The notes beneath the pieces are model-generated. The model ran no database searches. It was given only the letters and a program-made list of their open reading frames with translations, and was not told the DNA's origin. Made by a program: the position numbers and the translations under genes. From contig CAZJGI010000067.1 in the NCBI GenBank assembly GCA_964545315.1, positions 1 to 17,752 on the forward strand: 17,752 nt of DNA. The letters are read 5' to 3'. Source of the stretch: JAAYJR01 sp964545315 (GTDB lineage: Bacteria > Bacteroidota > Bacteroidia > Bacteroidales > Prolixibacteraceae). Of the stretch, positions 8,037-16,061 are shown piece by piece (positions within the stretch are counted from its first letter, which is position 1; each line of letters starts with the position of its first letter).

Positions 8037-10001
8037 ATGAAGAATCTTATAAAAATTATAATACTGTTTTCAGTTCTGTTTTTTTATTTACAGGCAAACA
8101 GTCAAGAATACAAAATAGATTCACCAAACGGTAAAATATCGCTTTATGTCAATGCAGATGATGATATTAGCTGGTCAGCATATATGAGTGGTAAGGTAAT
8201 ATTGGAAAAGTGCCCTCTGTCACTTAGTTTATCAAATGGAGAGACTTTGGGAGAAAATGTCAGGGTTGCAAAAAGTGAACAAAGCTCTGTCAGCCGGCAA
8301 ATTATTCCTGAGATACCCAGAAAAAAATCAATAATTAACGATACTTATAACGAACTATCCCTGAAGATGAGGGGAAATTACAGAGTTGTTTTCAGAGCAT
8401 ATGATCATGGAGTGGCTTATCGTTTTGAAACTGCTTTCAAAGATGAAATAGAGATACTTTCTGAAAAAATGGAGGTCAATTTCTCTGATAATATGATTGC
8501 CTGGTTTCCGGAGGAAGAATCCTTTATTTCACATTACGAAAGATCATATTCAAAAGTACAGGTTCAGGATATCCATTCATCACGTTTTGCAAGTCTTCCC
8601 GTTCTGTTTAACAGTAAAAGCGGGATTAATGTACTCTTTACAGAAGCTGATCTGTTTGACTACCCTTGTGCATTTTTATTTGGGACAGGTAAAAATTCAA
8701 TGAGAGCCGGTTTTCCAAAAAAAGTATTGGAAGTGTCTCTGCCTGAAAGAGGTGCTGACAGGGATGAAATAATCAGCAGGGAGGCAGATTATATTGCTAA
8801 AACGAATGGTGAACGTACATTTCCGTGGAGATTATTTTACATAACTGATAATGATGCTGATCTGGTGGAAAATGACATTGTTTATCAACTCTCCCGTCCA
8901 TGTCTTCTTGACAATTGTGAATGGATAAAACCAGGGAAGGTTGCGTGGGATTGGTGGAATGCACTAAATATAACAGGAGTGGATTTTAAGGCAGGCATAA
9001 ATACTGAAACCTATAAATACTACGTAGATTTTGCTTCAGCTTATAACCTGGATTATATAATACTGGATGAAGGATGGACAAAAACCACCACCAATATCCT
9101 GGAGACCAATCCTGACATTAACATGGAAGAACTTGTAAGATATGCCCGTTCAAAAAATATAGGTGTTATTTTATGGGTTCTCTGGAAACCGCTGGACAAG
9201 AATTTGGAGGCTGCTTTAGATAAGTATCAGAAATGGGGCATTAAAGGAGTAAAAGTAGATTTCATGCAGCGGGCTGATCAGGACATGGTAAATTATTATG
9301 AGAAAGTTGCACAAGAAGCCGCAAAAAGAGAGATGCTGGTAGATTTTCACGGTGCATTTAAACCCTCGGGCCTTCACAGAGCGTATCCAAATGTTATCTC
9401 TTACGAAGGACTTAAGGGTTTGGAAAACAGTAAATGGTCAAAGGATATCACTCCAACCCATGATGTCACCATTCCTTTTATAAGAATGGTTGCAGGCCCT
9501 ATGGATTTTACTCCCGGAGCAATGGATAATGCCCAACCGGCAAATTTCTTCCCGCGCTTTGAACGCCCCATGAGCCAGGGTACCCGTTGCCACCAGATTG
9601 CTATGTATGTTATTTATGAAAGTCCGTTACAAATGTTGTCTGACGCCCCTTCAAATTATTATAAGGAAGATGAATGTACAGGATTTATTTCTGAAATACC
9701 TACAACCTGGGATGATACTAAAGTGCTCGCTGCAAAAGTGGGCGAGTATATCGCTATGGCCCGGAAAAATGGCGACAAATGGTATATAGGAGCCATGAAT
9801 AATGAAGAACAGAGAGAACTGGAACTGGACTTTTCCTTCCTACCCGAAGGAAAATTTAATGCGAGGATAGTACAGGATGGAATCAATGCCGACCGTAATG
9901 CTGAAGATTACAAGATGGTTTCAGCTATTGTAGATAATAAGACGAAATTAAACATCAAACTATACCCCGGGGGAGGTTGGGCAGCCATTATAACAAAATA
10001 A
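8037..10001 (+). CDS. GH97 family glycosidase, retaining (alpha-galactosidase-like) subgroup, exported
   Basis: Encodes 654 residues with a Sec signal peptide of about 22 residues ending ANSQ, which suits periplasmic or surface location. The N-terminal beta-sandwich begins YKIDSPNGKISL. The barrel shows AWDWWNALN, DYIILDEGW, GVKVDFMQRADQ and VDFHGAFKPSGL, all typical of GH97. D408 in KVDFM occupies the position of the nucleophile of retaining GH97 enzymes (D415 in BtGH97b). The inverting SusB-type enzymes have glycine there. E457 and E463 are the candidate acid/base and metal ligands. The gene is monocistronic and divergent from the isomerase-GH106 operon, with which it probably shares a glycan target. 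A retaining alpha-galactosidase-like or alpha-L-arabinopyranosidase-like activity is most likely; the exact sugar is not visible. Confidence 0.9.
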   Translation: MKNLIKIIILFSVLFFYLQANSQEYKIDSPNGKISLYVNADDDISWSAYMSGKVILEKCPLSLSLSNGETLGENVRVAKSEQSSVSRQIIPEIPRKKSIINDTYNELSLKMRGNYRVVFRAYDHGVAYRFETAFKDEIEILSEKMEVNFSDNMIAWFPEEESFISHYERSYSKVQVQDIHSSRFASLPVLFNSKSGINVLFTEADLFDYPCAFLFGTGKNSMRAGFPKKVLEVSLPERGADRDEIISREADYIAKTNGERTFPWRLFYITDNDADLVENDIVYQLSRPCLLDNCEWIKPGKVAWDWWNALNITGVDFKAGINTETYKYYVDFASAYNLDYIILDEGWTKTTTNILETNPDINMEELVRYARSKNIGVILWVLWKPLDKNLEAALDKYQKWGIKGVKVDFMQRADQDMVNYYEKVAQEAAKREMLVDFHGAFKPSGLHRAYPNVISYEGLKGLENSKWSKDITPTHDVTIPFIRMVAGPMDFTPGAMDNAQPANFFPRFERPMSQGTRCHQIAMYVIYESPLQMLSDAPSNYYKEDECTGFISEIPTTWDDTKVLAAKVGEYIAMARKNGDKWYIGAMNNEEQRELELDFSFLPEGKFNARIVQDGINADRNAEDYKMVSAIVDNKTKLNIKLYPGGGWAAIITK

Positions 10002-10101
10002 ACTGGGAAACTGGTTTTAATTCAGATAGTAAAACAGGTGGCAATCAATACTTTGCTGATAAATGTTGTAATAGGTACAAGGTATAAGTAAGGATAATAA
10101 A

Positions 10102-10144
10102 ATGCTTCAATAAATTACTGTATAACAGATGTTTATTGAAGTAT
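10102..10144 (-). terminator. Long hairpin in the convergent gap, possible terminator
   Basis: CTTCAATAAA (10105-10114) is the exact reverse complement of TTTATTGAAG (10132-10141). The stem extends outward by three pairs including one G-U, and inside it CTGT and ACAG can form a further four pairs around ATA. On the minus strand it is followed by a T-rich stretch, so it could end the operon whose last gene stops at 10308. On the plus strand no T-run follows, so it is a poor terminator for GH97. It lies six bases from the tRNA-like fragment and could instead belong to an attachment site. The rest of the 306-base gap 10002-10307 shows nothing else. Confidence 0.45.
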
Positions 10145-10150
10145 CTTTGT

Positions 10151-10169
10151 AGTCCCACCAGCTCCACAA
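10151..10169 (+). repeat. 3' fragment of a tRNA or tmRNA gene (possible att site remnant)
   Basis: AGTCCCACCAGCTCCACAA reads as the end of a T-loop (AGT), a 3' T-stem strand (CCCAC), a seven-base 3' acceptor strand (CAGCTCC) and discriminator A. The acceptor strand suits tmRNA (5' end GGGGCTG) or a tRNA starting GGAGCTG. No 5' acceptor strand and no matching T-stem GTGGG occur upstream, so this is not a working gene. Short tRNA/tmRNA 3' ends of this kind are usually left by tyrosine-integrase elements. In the usual arrangement the intact gene would lie to the left on the same strand, so either a left-hand element ends here or a tandem element begins here. No second copy is seen in the window. 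Confidence 0.5.
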
Positions 10170-10307
10170 TTTTAATTGATTATCAGTAAATTATAGATAT
10201 CTTAGGAAATATTTAGGAAATAAATTCAATTTTGATATGTAAACTTTCGTTTTCATTAATCGTTTATATTTTACAAATTCTTACATTATAGCAAATTAAT
10301 GTCAAGT

Positions 10308-10880
10308 TTATTTAGTAGCATTTTCGTGAAATTTGTTCCAAAAAATGTCTTTTAAGATTGCTTCATTCAAAATTTCTTTTGTTTCATCGAAAGGAAACCA
10401 AAGCTCTTGATATTCTATATAAAGAGGATATTTTTCTTGCCAATACTTTTTAAGATCGTATGTCTGGTTAAACACTCTGTATTGAAGAGATTTTTCCTTT
10501 ATCGATTTCCCATCTTTGATTATTTCGACAGTTGTTGGAAAAAGATACTGAAATTCTTTGCTTGTCTTTGAATATTTGCTCTGTTTGATTAATTCATAGT
10601 CGGAATCAAATCTCGAATCAAGTTTATAGACAACAACAACAAATCCATTCGGGCAATCATAATCATCAACAATTGCTTTTGTTCGAACATATTCTAGATT
10701 TAGAAACTTTCTAAATCTACTTGAATAGTTGGGATGAAACAGAAGAAATACACAACCTTCATAATGTGTGTCATTCATTTCATCCTTGATGTAAGCATTA
10801 ATGAATCCATTTTCTTTTAATTTATCTTTGGGTATCTTTAATGTAGGTACCATAAAAATGGTTGTATTTGTCTTTTCCAT
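10308..10880 (-). CDS. Unknown 190-residue protein, last gene of the defence-type operon
   Basis: I do not recognise this protein. It has no signal peptide or membrane span. The N-terminal half alternates hydrophobic strands (TTIFMVPTLKIP, GCVFLLFHP, GFVVVVYKLD) with charged loops. The C-terminal part is aromatic and helical (LKKYWQEKYPLYIEYQELWFPF). It looks like a folded soluble alpha/beta protein. It lies 100 bases downstream of the helical-repeat/cold-shock protein, on the same strand, with no clear promoter box in the gap. It is therefore probably the last gene of the helicase operon. Its base composition is as AT-rich as its neighbours and unlike the glycosidase genes. It could be an accessory or immunity factor; nothing in the sequence settles this. 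Confidence 0.7.
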   Translation of the reverse strand: MEKTNTTIFMVPTLKIPKDKLKENGFINAYIKDEMNDTHYEGCVFLLFHPNYSSRFRKFLNLEYVRTKAIVDDYDCPNGFVVVVYKLDSRFDSDYELIKQSKYSKTSKEFQYLFPTTVEIIKDGKSIKEKSLQYRVFNQTYDLKKYWQEKYPLYIEYQELWFPFDETKEILNEAILKDIFWNKFHENATK

Positions 10881-10980
10881 TTCTTTTGTTTATGTGAAAT
10901 TTTATTTATGTTTTTACCGCATACAATATAAGATAATTAATCCTAATTAAGTATTTTAAAAAAAATGCTTATTACAATTT

Positions 10981-12618
10981 TTACCCATGATCTTCTGAGT
11001 CTTCAAACAATTCTATTGTTTTCCAGCCCCATTCGTTTTTCTTTTTATTGAACGTGAGAATAGCTTTTCCTTTTATAATCTGACCATTTACAAGGTTTTT
11101 TTCTTTAATCATCTTTGGCTCAACAAAAACATCCTCCGAAAATCCAAAATTTTGGGGAAAAATTACTTTTAACTCTCCTTCGAATTTTTTAATTGCATCT
11201 GAATCAATAGAAGAATCGGGATATTTTGCAGTTAATATTTTATAAAAATCATTTTGTCCTTCCCCGCTGAAACGAACCATTAAAATGTCACCAATTTGGG
11301 GGTTTTCTAAATGTCCGGAATAATTGAAAAATCCATGCTTGTGTTTATTCTTAACAAAATTGAGGATTTTTTTATTCTCATTTGCAAATTCCACAGCTAT
11401 GACTTCTTCCGGTATATCCTGAAATAATATTTTTTCCGCTTTTTTAACATGTTTCAAATACAATTTTTTATTGTTACTACAGGCTGAAGCCGAGTTATAC
11501 CATTCCTGTCTGGTCCATTGATGTATCTGATTTGGAATTTTCCATTCATTGTCTGAACGAGTTGCTATAACTGCTTCAATTTCTGTTTTAGCCTCATCAT
11601 ACATCTGCTTTTCTATAAGTATTGCTGCGAAAGTTTGCCTTAGTTTAACCAAAAAATCTTCCGATGTTTTTAAACTTAGCGCTTTACAATAGCAGGCAAA
11701 TTGTGTTTCCCTATCCTCTTCAAAAATTTCAGCCATGAGTTCCCAAACCCAGAAATCATTTCTCTTTTGCTTAGCAAATGGTAAAAAGGCAGACAAAACA
11801 TTTTCATCATCACCTGAAGCGAGTAATAATCTAGCCTTAAAATAAGGAGGATATTGATATTCAGGATGCTTTTCAATAATTTCCTCCAAATAAGGTATAA
11901 ATTGCTCTATTTTACTTTTGTCGATGACTCCGGATAGAATAGAACCATCTTTTTCTATAGTTTCTCCCTCTAAAAGTTTTTTTGAGTAGGCAATGTATGC
12001 TTGCTCAACAATAGCCATAATTTTCTTCTCATTATATTCCTCTTTCAGGTAATCTTCGGAACGAAAATTTTCAAAATTCCACCAATCTGCAAAATCCAAA
12101 TAATTTGACCAATTTTGGTATCCTTTATGAAAGGCTTTATAAAGAAAAGAATAGGCTGCTGAAGGTTTTGAAAAATAAAAACCTTTAATAATATCAAATA
12201 ACTCATTGAGCTTACGGTAATCAACATGTTCCTCTTTTTGCAAGGCAAAGACCAGACTACCAACTTGCCAGGCACAATTATCAAATATCATTTTCTCATC
12301 TTCCGGCAATTGCAATTCCTTTAGTTTAATCAGGTTTTCTTTGAAATTATCATAAGATTCAGGAGTAGAATATTTCTTGAGGAAGTCATGATATACCCAT
12401 GCCAACGATCTTTTTGCCCATAAAATCCCAATCGGTATTTGAATACGTTTTTTTTCTGTCCCTAATTCTTTACTTTCATGTTCTTGAAAATTTGCATCAA
12501 AAACAATCATATCAGTTTCAACACCTTGTTTTGCAACCTCATAATCAGATAAAGCTTTACTTAGAGCTTCATTCAATTTTCCTGCTTTCCGTAATTCCTT
12601 AACTTCCTTAAACGACAT
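10981..12618 (-). CDS. Helical-repeat (TPR-like) protein with cold-shock/OB-like C-terminus
   Basis: Encodes 545 residues. Residues 1 to about 400 are helical with TPR-like spacing (for example FKARLLLASGDDENVLSAFL and WVWELMAEIFEEDRETQFAC). The end holds a cold-shock-like OB fold: GELKVIFPQNFGFSEDVFVE, then LVNGQIIKGKAILTF, roughly residues 477-535. The GFGF-x-DVFV pattern of nucleic-acid-binding cold-shock domains is recognisable as FGFSEDVFV. A second OB-like stretch may lie at about 410-460 (HKHGFFNYSG, QIGDILMVRF). The start codon overlaps the 3' end of the helicase gene by 11 bases, which points to translational coupling and a joint function. A plausible role is a scaffold or single-strand nucleic-acid sensor working with the helicase. 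The role is inferred from architecture only. Confidence 0.75.
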   Translation of the reverse strand: MSFKEVKELRKAGKLNEALSKALSDYEVAKQGVETDMIVFDANFQEHESKELGTEKKRIQIPIGILWAKRSLAWVYHDFLKKYSTPESYDNFKENLIKLKELQLPEDEKMIFDNCAWQVGSLVFALQKEEHVDYRKLNELFDIIKGFYFSKPSAAYSFLYKAFHKGYQNWSNYLDFADWWNFENFRSEDYLKEEYNEKKIMAIVEQAYIAYSKKLLEGETIEKDGSILSGVIDKSKIEQFIPYLEEIIEKHPEYQYPPYFKARLLLASGDDENVLSAFLPFAKQKRNDFWVWELMAEIFEEDRETQFACYCKALSLKTSEDFLVKLRQTFAAILIEKQMYDEAKTEIEAVIATRSDNEWKIPNQIHQWTRQEWYNSASACSNNKKLYLKHVKKAEKILFQDIPEEVIAVEFANENKKILNFVKNKHKHGFFNYSGHLENPQIGDILMVRFSGEGQNDFYKILTAKYPDSSIDSDAIKKFEGELKVIFPQNFGFSEDVFVEPKMIKEKNLVNGQIIKGKAILTFNKKKNEWGWKTIELFEDSEDHG

Positions 12619-14815
12619 GATTTGTTTTTTTAAGATTTTGTATAGTTCTTTTAATTACCGTAAGAATTTCCAGACTTTGACATTTGCTTTCCAATGGTAA
12701 AACACGCCCAAAAAAACCTTGCTTATTGTATTCAAAATCAATAACACATGAAGAACCATTCTTTTCTATGGTGTATCTTTCTTTCCAATCTAAGTGTTTG
12801 ATGTCTGCAATTATTTCATCCTTTCCCAGATTTTGGCTAATTAGTTCAAATAAGTTTTTCAGGAATGGTTTTTCTTCTTCAATAACTATGTCAAATTCAA
12901 TTTGAGTCAAAATACCCTCAATATTATTCCTGTTTATTATCATATCTTCCGGATTGTCAAGAATTTTTACAATGACATCGAATAGTTCATTGGAATTAGT
13001 TTGTGCGGGGAGTTTTTGGAAATTATCTTTAAATTCATTATTCCCGTTTATCCAATATTTAATAGCTGCAGTTTGATTTTCCCTTCTGAAAAAATATCGA
13101 ATTTCATAATTAACTCTTTGCCATCCTTCAATATCAATGTAATATCTTCTCAAATTATACCATCTGTAAATAAAATGGTTCTGTATTGCTAATGGAGCAT
13201 TTTCTAACCCGAACTTTTCCAGTTCAGGTAGAACATCTTTTATATTAATCTCAATGGCTGGTGAATTATGTCCAGTAAGTTCATTAAATGCTTTCTGCAC
13301 ATCAACCTCAATATACTTCATTTCGGAAAAGGAAGAGAAATAAGGAGGGTTAATACAAAATAGCTTTTTTGAAGCTCTGGTAACAGCGGTATAAGCCCAG
13401 CGATAAAAATCCGAATTGGTTTTATTTGTGAGATTGTGTTTCGATTCGTAAAAATTAAAGTTTGCCTGTGTCCCTCTGTCCCAGAAAACAAAGGCATTCG
13501 GCCATTCACCACCTTGGGCTTTATGACAAGTTACAGCATATCCGTATTTTAACAGGATGCAATTAAAATACTTATCATTTAGGATTGCCTCCTTGAATTC
13601 TTCTGTGCCCTTCTTCAGTTTGGGATTTCTGTTTTTAAAATCAATGTAAAGAGCCCGTTGCTCATCGGGTCTAAGATAATTATCTCCGTACAGATAGTTT
13701 TCTAAAATAAATCCATCGACTGTTTTGGGTTGGTTGTTTTCATCAGGTAAAACAAGAGTTATTCCTCTCCAAATTAAACGTACAGTTTGAATTTTACCCC
13801 CTTTGTTATAGAAACTAACATCCCTGCTTTCAACTGATGAGTTTACTTCTGAGACAACTCCAAATTCTCCATTCATAATGCCTAAACGGTAGTTATTGCT
13901 TCCGATAATAACCTTATCAGATGCCTGAATGGGAAGGTCATCTCCAAATTTGTCCCTGCGAATTTCCCGATTCAAATCGAGAGCAGTTTTATTCTTGTAA
14001 CAAATTATGATTTTTTGATTTTGCTCTACTTTGTATGTCTCTAGATAGTCCTGATATGCAGGATTAAAAATATCCTTATTATTTTCTCTTAAATCAAAAT
14101 CATTAAAATAACCAGATGTAAGGGATTGTCTTATTTTGGTAGCAGAAAGTAAAATTCCGTTGTTGGAATTCTGACGTTTTACTTCCTTCATTTCTTCTTG
14201 CGAAACCGTAATCTTATAATTCTCCTTTAGGTATATTGCATCAAGTGCCGGGGAGAAGGTCATGCCAATAGGGGGCAATTGAGCAGGATCACCAATAAAA
14301 ATAATTTTACTGGTTGTTGTATTACTTTGAATTCTACCATAGGTAATTAAGTCTCTTAAAAGATAGCCACTGCCAAAACGGAAAAACTCTCCTTGACTCA
14401 GAATATCGCTGACCATGGATGCCTCATCCACAATCAATACTGAATCATGAACCTCTGGATTATTTCTGATTTTGTACTGATAAAGAAATGAAACATTATT
14501 TTCATCTTCACCTTGCTCAATCTCCTGCAATTCTTCAAAACTATAAATCCCTTTATGAATGGTAGTTGAAGTAAAACTGGTTTTTTGATTCATTACTTTT
14601 GCTGCCCTGCCAGTAGGAGCCATTAGATGGTAACTTTTCTCAATAGATTGTAAATATTCTACCACACCTTTAAACAACGTCGTTTTACCACTTCCCGCAT
14701 ATCCCTTAAGGATAAATATTCTTTCATTACTTTCTAAAAATGACTGAAGCTTTTCCAACGCATTGCGTTGGTCACCGGTAAGGTTAATATTTTGAAAGTA
14801 GTTGAATATGCTCAT
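12608..14815 (-). CDS. SF1B DNA helicase, RecD/Dda-like
   Basis: Encodes 735 residues from ATG 14815. Helicase motifs appear in order: Walker A GYAGSGKT (38-45, K44), APTGRAA (66-72), Walker B DEAS (130-133), GDPAQLPP (175-182), VTCHKAQGGEW (428-438) and YTAVTRASKKL (475-485). This is the SF1B set of RecD, Dda and Pif1-type 5'-3' DNA helicases. The last 240 residues match no domain I know and may be a partner-binding region. An upstream in-frame TTG at 14836 is rejected because it lies inside the probable promoter box (TATAACCTTTG). The gene has its own operator-like motif at 14852-14876 and overlaps the next gene by 11 bases. No nuclease motif is seen, so it probably remodels or senses DNA ends or forks rather than cutting. 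A defence role is inferred from context. Confidence 0.88.
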   Translation of the reverse strand: MSIFNYFQNINLTGDQRNALEKLQSFLESNERIFILKGYAGSGKTTLFKGVVEYLQSIEKSYHLMAPTGRAAKVMNQKTSFTSTTIHKGIYSFEELQEIEQGEDENNVSFLYQYKIRNNPEVHDSVLIVDEASMVSDILSQGEFFRFGSGYLLRDLITYGRIQSNTTTSKIIFIGDPAQLPPIGMTFSPALDAIYLKENYKITVSQEEMKEVKRQNSNNGILLSATKIRQSLTSGYFNDFDLRENNKDIFNPAYQDYLETYKVEQNQKIIICYKNKTALDLNREIRRDKFGDDLPIQASDKVIIGSNNYRLGIMNGEFGVVSEVNSSVESRDVSFYNKGGKIQTVRLIWRGITLVLPDENNQPKTVDGFILENYLYGDNYLRPDEQRALYIDFKNRNPKLKKGTEEFKEAILNDKYFNCILLKYGYAVTCHKAQGGEWPNAFVFWDRGTQANFNFYESKHNLTNKTNSDFYRWAYTAVTRASKKLFCINPPYFSSFSEMKYIEVDVQKAFNELTGHNSPAIEINIKDVLPELEKFGLENAPLAIQNHFIYRWYNLRRYYIDIEGWQRVNYEIRYFFRRENQTAAIKYWINGNNEFKDNFQKLPAQTNSNELFDVIVKILDNPEDMIINRNNIEGILTQIEFDIVIEEEKPFLKNLFELISQNLGKDEIIADIKHLDWKERYTIEKNGSSCVIDFEYNKQGFFGRVLPLESKCQSLEILTVIKRTIQNLKKTNHVV

Positions 14816-14833
14816 GGTCTTGAATCTTTTATG

Positions 14834-14876
14834 CAAAGGTTATACGAATATGTGCAATAGTTGTGCATCACATAAA
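14834..14876 (-). promoter_or_regulatory. Third operator copy (motif C) and core promoter of the helicase gene
   Basis: On the minus strand TTTATG is followed, after TGA, by TGCAC, six bases, and a second TGCAC; the two units start 11 bases apart (14852-14876). Seven bases later comes TATAACCTTTG (14834-14844), a -10/-7-like box one base longer than TAnnTTTG. The same layout is found at 17648-17684. The TTTATGTGA part is also the end of the upstream 107-residue gene, so only the TGCAC pair is independent evidence here. The placement next to the box fits a repressor or activator site. Confidence 0.6.
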
Positions 14877-15191
14877 TTCTTGAAAAAATATTGGAAAACC
14901 ATTAACTGTAATTCCCTTAAAAGTCAATTTCAAATCTTTTTCTCCTACTTTCAATTTTAAATTAAGTAAGTCTTTAAAAGATTTTTCTATTTTTTCACAA
15001 ATAATAAAATCAACACACCCATCCACGACTTCGCCATTCAGTGAAATCTTTTTGACATCTCTTAATAAACAAGTCCCTATCCAATAATCTTTTGTAGCCC
15101 TGAATCCTTTCAACTTTCCAAAAAATTCAGTTCCTTTAGAAACATTCTGGAAAAATGAGGATTCTAATTTATATGTTGGTTTGAATTCCAT
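14868..15191 (-). CDS. Unknown 107-residue protein
   Basis: I do not recognise this small soluble protein. It has no signal peptide, no membrane span and no nuclease motif that I can see. The sequence alternates short beta strands (YWIGTCLLRDVKKISL, CVDFIICEKI, KLTFKGITVNGFPIFF), so an all-beta or beta-rich fold is likely. It lies 122 bases after the HEPN-motif gene and 52 bases before the helicase start, on the same strand. Its last codons overlap operator motif C. It is thus the link between the retron module and the helicase module. It could be an adaptor or an antitoxin-like factor for either; the sequence does not decide. The frame is full-length with an ATG start and no competing frame. 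Confidence 0.6.
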   Translation of the reverse strand: MEFKPTYKLESSFFQNVSKGTEFFGKLKGFRATKDYWIGTCLLRDVKKISLNGEVVDGCVDFIICEKIEKSFKDLLNLKLKVGEKDLKLTFKGITVNGFPIFFQEFM

Positions 15192-15285
15192 TTTATTACT
15201 TTTTATTTGATAACTATTGTAATTCTGATGGTAATGGCCACCGGTTGATAATTAATATTTTAGAAATGGTTGAATATTTTCATTG

Positions 15286-15304
15286 TTTCATTATTTTAAT
15301 GAAA
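15286..15304 (-). other. Short AT-rich hairpin after the HEPN-motif gene
   Basis: An 8-base perfect inverted repeat (TTTCATTA and TAATGAAA) surrounds a three-base loop, 10 bases after the stop of the 15314-16060 gene. It has no U-run and only A/T-rich pairs. It could mark an mRNA 3' end or processing point between the retron genes and the rest; evidence is weak. Confidence 0.25.
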
Positions 15305-15313
15305 AGTTGAAAG

Positions 15314-16060
15314 TTAACTATTCACTTTATTTGCATTATTCCTTTCAATAGCTTCAACTATTTTATCTCTTATGTGTACAATAGCTTCATAAATCTGATT
15401 GTAATCCTCCCTAAGTATAAATGTCTGAAGTCGATCATCTGTTTTCATAGAAGAGTCTCGATGAAGCTCCAAATTTCGGACTTTGCTGATATTGCTTATT
15501 GTAAAATTATGTCCTTTTTCAAATCCTAAATTATTTGATATAGCAAATTGCTTTAACGAATGAGGGATACTCGAAATAGAACTGTATGGGGGACCATCAT
15601 ATCCCATTTGATCTGAAAATTTTGGATTGTACTGTTTAATTCTTTCTTTTGCCTTTTCAATATCTGCATTTGAAATTTTTTGATAGTAGTAATTAATTAA
15701 TTCTTCAGATTGAAAATGAGCGTATTTACAAAACTTCTCAAATGATATGGATCCTGAATAATTACTTAGTCTTGATTTTCCCATTTCTATGGCATCTCTT
15801 TCAAGTTGAAATCTCACTTTCTCATCTGAAATCTTGCTATAATCAATAATTGGAATAAGACCTTCATTTAGATATCTCTCAATTGAACCTAATTCTTTGA
15901 TTGTTACAGCGGAAAGTTTGATTCCTGTATCTTTCTCCGACAAAATTTTTTTTGAGAAAAGAATAGCCAATTCATCATGAAACCATTCATTCCCTTCTTG
16001 TTCAAGAATTTGTACAATGAAATCCAATAGAAGATTTAAATTTTCTTTATCTTCAGACAT
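15314..16060 (-). CDS. Retron-linked protein with C-terminal HEPN-type motif, candidate effector
   Basis: Encodes 248 residues, mostly helical, with no signal or membrane segment. Near the end, KVRNLELHRD contains R195-N196-x3-H200. This is the R-x4-H pattern, with a polar residue after the arginine, of HEPN ribonucleases such as many toxin and abortive-infection proteins. The N-terminal half (residues 10-120, with GNEWFHDEL, PIIDYSKISDEKVRFQLERD and FEKFCKYAHFQSEELINYYY) is a helical domain of unknown role. It may be the part that meets the RT-msDNA complex. The gene starts one base after the RT stop (TGA-T-ATG), so the two are translationally coupled. By analogy with characterised retrons the RT-msDNA would hold this protein inactive until a phage perturbs it. 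RNA cleavage is inferred from the motif, not shown. Confidence 0.72.
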   Translation of the reverse strand: MSEDKENLNLLLDFIVQILEQEGNEWFHDELAILFSKKILSEKDTGIKLSAVTIKELGSIERYLNEGLIPIIDYSKISDEKVRFQLERDAIEMGKSRLSNYSGSISFEKFCKYAHFQSEELINYYYQKISNADIEKAKERIKQYNPKFSDQMGYDGPPYSSISSIPHSLKQFAISNNLGFEKGHNFTISNISKVRNLELHRDSSMKTDDRLQTFILREDYNQIYEAIVHIRDKIVEAIERNNANKVNS

Positions 16061-16061
16061 A

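Noticed and set aside
10081..10169. A complete tRNA or tmRNA gene ending at 10169
   Set aside because: No 5' acceptor strand GGAGCTG/GGGGCTG, no T-stem GTGGG and no anticodon arm are found upstream; only the 3' end is present.
12608..14836. Longer helicase reading from TTG 14836
   Set aside because: The TTG is part of the likely promoter box TATAACCTTTG, so it would not be in the mRNA; ATG 14815 gives a typical helicase N-terminus.
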